Shown: positions 56,660 to 64,000 of the stretch, in pieces
Layout: each line of letters begins with the position of its first letter
Position numbering within the stretch: the first letter of the stretch is position 1
Assembly: GCF_018446385.1 (NCBI RefSeq)
Contig: NC_055987.1
Location: forward strand, 7,463,705 to 7,527,704
Reading direction: 5' to 3'
DNA length: 64,000 bases
Source of the DNA: Zingiber officinale
Taxonomy: Eukaryota; Streptophyta; Magnoliopsida; Zingiberales; Zingiberaceae
Notes under the pieces: model-generated
Databases searched by the model: none
The model's input: only the letters and a program-made list of their open reading frames with translations
Told to the model about the DNA's origin: nothing
Made by a program: the position numbers and the translations under genes

Positions 56660-59523
56660 TTGAATCAATGGGTGTTGGACAGTGGATGTTCCAGACATAT
56701 GACTGGAGATCGGTTGAAGTTCACTAAGTTAAAACTAAAGAACCTAGGATCAGTTGCATTCGGCAACGATGGAAAACTAAAAGTAATCGGAAAAGGTAAT
56801 ATCGAACTTAATTCTGATTTTATTATTCGAAAAGTACTGTTAGTTGAAAATTTTAATTTCAATTTATTAAGTATAAGTCCACTATGCGATACTGGTTATT
56901 CAGTCAATTTTACCAAGTCTGAATGTATAGTCAAACATGTCGATAATCCAAAAATTATACTTAAGGGCACTAGAAAAGATAATGTCTACACCGTCTATCT
57001 ACCATTATCCTCAATAAAGTGTTTTCTAACACAACAAGAGGAAACTGAGTTATGGCACAGATACGGTTAGAACTACCCATCTACTTGAGCTCCTTCACCT
57101 AGATCTATTTGATTCACATGGAGCCAAGTCACTAAGCAAGAACCAGTATTACTTAGTTATAATTTATGACTACTCCAGGTTCACCTGGGTAAAATTTCTA
57201 AAAACAAAAGATGAAACCTTTGAAAAATTTAGTAATTTTTGCAAATTAACAGAAAATGAAAAAGATACTAAAATTAAAAGGATAAGGAGTGATCATGGAG
57301 GAGAATTTGAGAATCACAACTTCACTGAATTTTGTGAGATAAATGGGTACAAATATGAATACTCCTGTCCTAGAACCCCCCAACAAAATGGTTTAGTAGA
57401 ACGTAAAAACAGAACCTTACAAGAAGCTGCTAGAACCATGTTAAACGAATATAATCTATCTAATCAATTCTGGGCTGAAGCAGTTAGTACAACATGCTAC
57501 ATTCAAAATAGGATCTTAATTAACAAATTTCAAAATAAAACCCCCTATGAAATTTATTATAATAAAATTCCTAACTTAAACTATTTAAAAGTATTTGGGT
57601 GTAAAGTCTTTATTTTAAATACTAAAGACTACTTAGGAAAATTTACATCAAAAACAACCCCAGGAATATTTTTAGGGTACTCCACCACTAGTAGAGCATA
57701 TAGAGTATATAACAAGAATACCCTAAAAGTAGAAGAAACAACAAATATAAAATTTGATGAAGACACTATAGATGAAACTGAAGATACAGAAAATGCTAAT
57801 CCAATAAACAGAGAAGATGACGAAACTCAACCTGAACCTATTGAATCTGAAGAACAAATCACTAATTCAAATGACATATAACCAACCAGAACAAGCACAA
57901 ATCACCCATCTGACCAAATCTTGGGTGATCCAACTGTAGGAGTAAGAACTAGGTCATCCTATAGAAACCAGAGTCAAATAGCCCTAATTTCAAAAATTGA
58001 ACCCAAAACCATAGAAGAAGCCCTACCAGACCCAGATTGGACTATAGTAATGCAAGAAGAATTGGCCCAATTTGAAAGAAATCAGGTATGGGAATTAGTG
58101 CCTAAACCCATTAACAAAACCATAATTGACACTAAATGGGTTTTTAGAAACAAATTAAATGATCAAGGTGAAATAGTAAGAAATAAAGCCAGGTTAGTAG
58201 CCAAAGGGTTCAATCAAATAGAAGGGCTAGACTATGATGAGACCTATGCTCCTGTAGTAAGACTTGAATCCATCAGGATGCTATTGGCCTATGCAGCACA
58301 CAAAGGATTCAAGCTATTTCAAATGGATGTAAAATCCGCATTCTTAAACGGATTCATAAAAGAAGAAGTATACGTAGACCAACCCCCAGGATTTGAGGAC
58401 ATAGAACATCCAAATTATGTCTTCAGATTAAAAAAGGCCCTGTACGGACTAAAACAAGCACCTAGAGCTTGGTATGAACGACTATCCAACTATCTAATAT
58501 CAAAAGGGTTCAACCAAGGTCAAATAGATCCATCCCTTTTTGTAAAAACCTTTGAAAGTGACATCTTTATAGCCCAAATTTACGTTGACGATATTATTTT
58601 TGGATCAACCAACTCAAAATTTCTAAAAGAATTTACCAAACTAATGGAAAATGAATTTGAAATGAGTCTAGTGGGTGAACTTAATTTCTTTTTAGGGTTA
58701 CAAATTAAGCAAACCAAAGATGGAATTTATATTTATCAAACCAAATATGCTAAGGAATTAATTAGTAAATTTGGAATGGAAAACTCAAAAATCATCAATA
58801 CACCAATGACTACTAATGTTAAAATTGACTCAGACTTAGAAGGTAAACCAGTAGACTTGAAATACTATCGAAGTACGATAGGAAGTCTACTGTACCTAAC
58901 TGCAAGTCGACCAGACATCATCTTTGCAGTAGGTATGTGCGCAAGATACCAATCTTGTGCAAAAGAGTCACTTAACCCTAGTAAAAAGAATCCTTAGGTA
59001 TGTTAAGGGAACCCTAAACGTAGGACTTTGGTACCCTAGATCTTGCACCCTTGATCTAACCGGCTACTCTGACTCTGACTATGCCGGCTGCAAGCTAGAT
59101 AGAAAAAGCACAAGTGGCAGTTGTCAATTTTTAGGGCACTGCCTAGTAAGTTGGTCAAGTAGAAAGCAACACTGTGTTGCCTTATCTACCACTGAAGCTG
59201 AATATATAGCACTAGGTGAATGCACATCTCAATTACTATGGATGATGCATACCCTTAAAGACTATCAACTTGAATATCAAAAAACAAAAATCTCAATCGA
59301 TAACATAAGTACAATAAATCTAACAAAAAACCCAATTCATCACTCAAGGACTAAACATATAGAAGTAAAACACCACTTTGTAAGGGATCATGTAGCTAAG
59401 GGTGACATTGTACTCAACTATGTTGAGTCAAAATCAAACTTAGCTGACATCTTTACAAAACCCTTACCTGAACTTGAGTTCAGTACACTGAGAAGACAAA
59501 TAGGAATGTGCTGGGTAGAATAG
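56660..59523 (+). pseudogene. Pol of Sirevirus Y(+): protease, integrase, RT, RNase H; broken
   Basis: Protease at the start (WVLDSGCSRHMTGD). The frame ends at 57070 just after ELWHR, where most of the integrase zinc finger is missing. The integrase core follows from about 57080 in another frame, with IRSDHGGEFEN (about 57285) and PQQNGLVERKNR (about 57380). An in-frame TAA at 57879-57881 separates it from RT (57921-58997): [26 protein letters not shown], and the catalytic [13 protein letters not shown] (about 58577-58615). A frameshift near 58960-58990 moves to the RNase H frame (58957-59523) with STTEAEYIALGE. Copia order, full length apart from these lesions. Confidence 0.92.
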
Positions 59524-60901
59524 ATACTTTCAATTCAGTCCTTTTAATGCTTTTTTTTACATTTTTAAAATTCTAGGCAAAACTTTGTTTTTTTTAAAAT
59601 CCCTACTTTACTAGACTTTCAAAAGTTGGATTTAGCCTAGGATTTCCCCCTAGAAATAATGTTCCCCCAGGACTCAGCCAGAGCATCTCAAAAACACCTA
59701 GGTTTACCTTGATTGTGTTTGTAAAACATAGAACGGTGTGAGATGCATAGGGTACAGCCTGGACTCGAGAATGCTTATTTCTGTGCATCAATATGAGTCT
59801 GGGCGTTAAATACGTGACTAAAAGTAATCAAATCAAGTCTTCCAGCCTTAGTCAAATCTAACTGGATCAATTGACTTGACTTGACTAACCAAGTGAACAC
59901 TGTTGCCCTCTAGGCAATCAGCAAGTAGCTAAACGGTTAGACAGTTGGTGAAGGAAATAATAGGTTTAAGCATGTCTGTACTTAAGGGATCTGATACCTG
60001 ATCAAAACAAATCTTTACTCATGCTTGGACTTTAGGGCTCTGATACCTTACTAAAATAAAATGGCAAGCTATTAAAAAAAAATAAGGTTATCGCTTCTCC
60101 TTTGCCTTAAGTATTCTTGAAATTCATTTTAAAGCAACTTTTTCAAAAACTTTCTCCAAATTTTCAAGTGTCCTCTATTCTGAAATTTTTTTTCTCGTTA
60201 GAAAGTTATTTAAGCTGAAACCTTTTCGAAAATTCGTCAAGTTAAAAATTTTTAGAAAATTATTTAAAGCTTTGAAAATTTTTTTTAAGTTGAAAATCTT
60301 CCTTGGAAATTTTCTTTAAAAACCTGAATATTTTCTCTAGAAAATTTCTGAAGCTGAAAATTTTGTTTGAAAATTTTTTTTGTTTAAAAACTTCTGAAGT
60401 TGAAAATTTTGTCTAAAAATTTCTGAAGTTAAATTTTTGTTTGAAAATTTTTCTGTGAAAATTTTGGAAACTCCCAAAACACACTAAGTTAAAAAGAGTT
60501 CCTCTTGGCAAATCACTTCAAACAAAATCAATTGACAAAATTTTGAAAAATATTGCTATTCTAAAGTGTTACCTTTCACTTGCTCCTTGCCTAAGTTAAA
60601 ATGTTTCCTGCTAAATTCTGTCTTGAAAAATTAAGTTTTTTTCAAAACTAGCTCATTTTTGATATATGGCAAAGGGGGAGAGTAGAGAAATTCAAAGAAA
60701 GAAATAAAAATAAAAATAGAAATTCAAATTCAAAGAAAGAGTAGAGAAATTCAAGGAAAATATTTTAAAGGGAGCTTGTATTAAGGGGGAGCTATGTTTA
60801 TCTTGCTATCACGCTTATCTTGTGTCTTGTGCTTATACATAACAACATATTTCTTTTACTTAACATTGAATTTCGGTTGCCATTATCAAAAAGGGGGAGA
60901 T
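59524..60901 (+). other. 3' non-coding region of Y(+)
   Basis: 1.4 kb without a gene. AT-rich degenerate repeats of GAAAATTTT type (60230-60470) and three GGGGGAG polypurine tracts. Short open frames on the minus strand (59603-59791) are mirrored in the inverted copy but show no codon preference. Confidence 0.75.
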
Positions 60902-62033
60902 TGTTGGTGCGGGAAGCATCTGACGATCGAACCTTAGTTTTGATAATGGCAAAGGATTCAAAGTTAAGTTAGTGTGTGATCTAACATGTTTGAATGAGTG
61001 TTTCAGGAAAGTCCTAGCTGCGGTTAGGCAGGGGAAAAATCCTAAGGGGTGGTAACCTTAGGTCCTAGGGGGCGGTAACCCTAGGTGGAGGAAAACCCTA
61101 AGGGGCGGTAACCTTAGGTCCTAGGGGGGCGGTAACCCTAGGTGGAGAAAAACCCTAGGGGGCGGTAACCCTAGGTCCTAGGGGGTGGTAACCCTAGGTG
61201 AAAAGTCCAGTCGGTCTGGAGGACCGGACTGGCATCAGGTAATCTCTCCTAAGGGGAGTAGGTGAGGACGCGTTCCCCGAAGAGGGAACAGTAGGCGTCG
61301 GGTCGACCTAGGGTTTCCGGTTGGGAATCCGAAGTCAGACTCAGACAATCCGAAGACTGTCAGTTATTCCTTACCGTGTTTTATCAGATTCTAACACTGT
61401 CTTGCAGGGGATTTTGCTCGGACTAACCTGGTTTTGCAGGTGAGGAACCTGCTGGAAAAAGGTGGTCCGGGCGCCCGGAGGTCCGGGCGCCCGGAGGTCC
61501 AGGCGCCCGGAGGTCCAGGCGCCCGGAACAGGTCCAGGCGCCCGGGACCAAGTTTTATCCCTGCCGTGACTTCGCCATGTGGAGCATCCTGGTTGGTTGG
61601 CCACGTCACACTCCAGGCGCCCGAAAGAGATCCAGGCGCCCGGAAGGGATCCAGGCACCCGGAATGTCATATAAAAAGAGGGTCGAGGGTGCAGCCAAAA
61701 GAACAACGATTTCTAAGCTTTCTTCTGTGAAGTGCTGCCAACGAGACGACCTTGAAGTGCTACTACTCGACGTCGACAACCCAAAGCTCAGACTCTTCGA
61801 TCTTTTGTTGTCGGTATTAGTTTTCTTATTGCATTAATTGTAATTCAAATTGTAATCTTTCCGATATTATAGTTGTTGCCCACCGAAAGCGGTCAAGGAC
61901 CGCGGGCCTTCGAGTAGGAGTCGCCATAGGCTCCGAACGAAGTAAAACATCTGCGTCTGTTGTGTTTTTGCTTTTACTTTCCGCTGCGTTGAAACTCTGT
62001 GTTTTAAAATTGTTAAAATAGCAACGAGCGCTA
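60902..62033 (+). repeat. 3' LTR of Sirevirus Y(+), 3' end deleted
   Basis: Starts TGTTGGTGCGGGAAGC. GGCGCC palindrome array at 61467-61660 sits directly upstream of the TATA box CATATAAAAAGAGGG (61668-61682). It stops at GAGCGCTAT (62033). Complete copies continue TCACCCCCC, and the host continues GCACCACTT, so a CACC microhomology marks a small terminal deletion. Confidence 0.9.
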
Positions 62034-62620
62034 TGCACCACTTCCGACACTAGATCGCCTTGACTTCGCGTCACTCCTGGATCCAAGCCACCCTGACTTT
62101 TTGCCACTTCCGACTCCAAACATCCCCTAGCTCCGCGTCATCCCAACTTCGGGCCGCTTTTGTTTCCGTATAGTTTTTGACTCCATAGATAAGACATTGA
62201 GTTGTTACTCCCAAAAGATATGGGCAATGTGACCGTTTTCTTCAGAAAACGTAGGAAAACATAGACATTTATGTCAAGAAATATGGGTAACATAGGCATG
62301 AATCTTGGAGCACGTGGAGAATGTAAGGATGCAGCTACAACTCTTTAAGAGGTCATCCGCTCCTACGGGCATAGGTACGCGCACAGACACCATGGCTTGG
62401 ATAAACATCCACTTTTCTTCTTCTTCTTCTTTATTCTCTCGTTAGAGATTTACTTGAGTGTCGGAGTGGTTGAGCCGGGGAACCCCTGGCCATTATTCTA
62501 ACCCCCCCCTTTTCAAATTCTCTTCTCTCTAGGCTCCAATGGATACCTTTATAAATCCTGGCAGTTCTCATGTGATTAATGACTTAGTCAACCTAGATGC
62601 CAACTCATTGGAGATTCGTT
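62034..62620 (+). repeat. Ty3-type LTR and gag start, copy 2 (right part)
   Basis: Continues the host sequence from 37965 and is collinear with 36057-36640: GACTCC-type repeats, GAATGTAAGGATGCAGCTACA, a U5-like end (62450-62500) and an ATGGATACC start with a decayed gag-like frame. Confidence 0.62.
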
Positions 62621-63387
62621 TGTCGGTTGTCTCAAGCAAGATCACTCTCCTTTTATGAACTGGTCTTTAGCTTGACAATAATGAATTGAGAGAAGGAAAT
62701 GTTTACCCTGAAGGAATTCATAAAAAATATTTTATGGAAGGAAACACTATTCTTTCAAAATAACTATTTGATATGGCCATATAAGCAACCATTTTCATAT
62801 GGAGTGTTGCCCTTGTGTAAAAAAAATAGTATATACAAACTACATTGTACAATTTTTATGTAAATAAAAATCAGTCTTCGATATTATTGATGCCTTCATG
62901 CCAGTCCTATTTTGCATGAATCTAGTGTATTACAACAGAGCTAATGAAACCAAAGAAAGAGTAACATAACAAGCCCCACAATACGGTATTGATCGATCAT
63001 CATTGCTAGCCAGACTAGATCTCACCCAAATCTTTCTATCAGATAAAGAGTAACATAACAAGCCCCACAATACGGTATTGATCGATCATCATTGCTAGCT
63101 AGACTAGATCTCACCCAAATCTTTCTATCAGATAAACTTGAAGGATTAAGTTCACATGGGTGGGCTTAATCTCTATAAGGAGAACTTGCACTTGATTAAT
63201 ACACACACAACTAATTATCATTAAGGAACTAAACTCCAATTAAATGGTCTAATACTTAATTGCATATAAAGAGGGTTTAGTTTGTCGTTGTTTTTGATTT
63301 CTATCCAATGTAACCTTATAGATGATTATAACTAGATCCTTAAATGTGTCCTTTAGTTTGTTTTGATGTATCTACATTACTTTTAAT
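62621..63387 (+). repeat. Spacer, 89-bp tandem duplication and candidate LTR end
   Basis: 62956-63044 and 63045-63133 are tandem copies of one 89-bp unit differing at about one base (GCTAGCC/GCTAGCT). They are followed by AT-rich sequence that may be the end of an LTR, because a primer-binding site follows at 63388. The LTR start was not found. Confidence 0.6.
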
Positions 63388-64000
63388 TGGTATCAGAGCT
63401 TAGTATTAGCTTATCATCATTTTTAAGGAATATGGAAAATATACATTGATTTTACATTAGATTTCATATGGATGAGCTAATCGATGTGTATCCATTGATT
63501 ATAACATTGATATGCTAAGTTTTTACCTATATTTCAAGTTTTTCAACCTATTTCATGAAGAACACAAAGAATTGTGATGGAATAGGGTTTCTCCACTGCC
63601 ATTCTCAAGTGTACAAGCAATAAAAAAAAATCTAAAATCGTGATTATCAGTCGACTGATGAGAATTACCAGTCGATTGATAGTAAGAAATTTGAGCATGG
63701 AATGCTATTTGACTTGATTGGAGCATTCTACAAATTCCATCAGTCGATTGCTATTAGGTCCAGTTGATTAATGTGCCTGAATTCGTGAATGAAAGCATAT
63801 ATCACTCGATTAGAACATTCGATTGATCTCATCAGTCAACTGCTATAGGATGACTGATGCTTATAAGGTTGCACATAGAAGTGAGTCGAACTTGACTATT
63901 ACCATCAGTTGACTGATGCTTATAAGGTTGCGTATAGAAGCAAGTTGAACTCAACTGGAGCACTCGACTGTTATCATCAGCTGATTGTTACAAGATACCA
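63388..64000 (+). mobile_element. Start of a further LTR element (primer-binding site) and CAGTCGACTG repeats
   Basis: TGGTATCAGAGCTT (63388-63401) is a tRNA-Met primer-binding site on the plus strand. From 63645 to the window end, variants of CATCAGTCGACTGATG recur about eight times. GACTGATGCTTATAAGGTTGC is present twice in tandem (about 63852 and 63912). No ORF in the visible part. Confidence 0.5.

Larger units (their letters stand above)
37966..62033. mobile_element. 24-kb head-to-head Sirevirus composite
   Basis: Outer arms 37966-41008 (minus) and 59005-62033 (plus) are inverted copies of the same Sirevirus 3' end (RNase H end, 3' UTR, LTR). Inner arms 50906-51716 (minus) and 53701-54506 (plus) are inverted copies of its leader and gag. 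Between them lie a pol-less element array (41009-50905), an LTR (51717-52816) and a TRIM-like element (52819-53521). Host sequence is CCGCAC on the left and GCACC on the right. The uninterrupted host copy reads TTTGCACCACTTTCGACAC, so the composite occupies one insertion point. Confidence 0.75.
53701..62033 (+). mobile_element. Sirevirus Y(+), nearly complete, 5' LTR missing
   Basis: Primer-binding site (53702-53717), gag (53938-55551), non-coding spacer (55552-56659), pol (56660-59523), 3' UTR with three GGGGGAG polypurine tracts (near 60672, 60785 and 60894) and a 3' LTR (60902-62033). The LTR lacks its last 40 or so bases. Integrase before RT, a gag with acidic coiled-coil tail, and multiple polypurine tracts place it among Sirevirus copia elements. 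Confidence 0.88.

Noticed and set aside
59603-59791. 62-residue open frame kept in both inverted copies (also 40214-40402)
   Set aside because: The copies are nearly identical DNA, so conservation says nothing about coding. It lies antisense in the Sirevirus 3' UTR.
61467-61660. Regular short palindromic repeats that could look like a CRISPR array
   Set aside because: Eukaryotic LTR context, no unique spacers of constant length, repeats are contiguous.

Overview
This is a plant nuclear genome window. It has split genes with GT-AG introns, two starch/raffinose-family carbohydrate genes, and a dense load of Ty1/copia elements, mostly Sirevirus-like. GC-rich coding exons, the Sirevirus load and the LTR types suggest a monocot. 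A Zingiberales genome of the ginger type is my guess, made without any database search.

Layout. 1-2167: the 3' end and LTR of a Sirevirus, with a Tourist-like MITE inserted in it. 2168-5220: AT-rich spacer, then a GC-rich stretch with two G-boxes upstream of the first gene. 5221-7901 (+): a 15-exon gene for the ADP-glucose pyrophosphorylase large subunit. 8264-8355 (-): a probable box C/D snoRNA with its own telo-box/site II/TATA promoter. 8613-10526 (-): an intronless fatty-acyl-AMP-ligase-like gene. 11150-15251: a decayed PIF/Harbinger transposon with both ORFs, split by a solo Sirevirus LTR. 15255-33807: an old block holding a Ty3 gag relic. It was invaded by a pol-less Sirevirus (target-site duplication CAAAA), which was itself invaded by a 6.4-kb copia element (again CAAAA). 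A separate 4.4-kb copia element (GTATG) lies in the same block. 34288-35493 (+): galactinol synthase, 4 exons, one with a GC donor. 35850-64000: Ty3-type LTR pieces, one interrupted by a 24-kb composite of Sirevirus parts.

The composite (37966-62033) is the most unusual structure. Two copies of one Sirevirus (called Y here) face each other head to head. Y(-) has lost gag C-terminus and most of pol, and in their place carries a tandem LTR-internal-LTR-internal array of a second, pol-less Sirevirus (called X) that carries an extra spliced ORF. Between the two Y copies sits a 703-bp TRIM-like element with 198-bp LTRs. A third, partial TRIM LTR replaces the 5' LTR of Y(+). Both outer ends of the composite are U5 ends, and the flanks share GCAC. 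An uninterrupted copy of the host LTR nearby serves as an empty-site reference.

Three host protein genes look intact: AGPase large subunit, FAAL-like and galactinol synthase. AGPase and galactinol synthase act in plastid starch synthesis and cytosolic raffinose-family synthesis, but nothing shows co-regulation. All transposon ORFs carry stops or frameshifts, many of the type TGG to TAG/TGA or CGA to TGA, as expected from decay of methylated cytosines. Coordinates of splice sites and element ends were read by eye. Percent identities are visual estimates.
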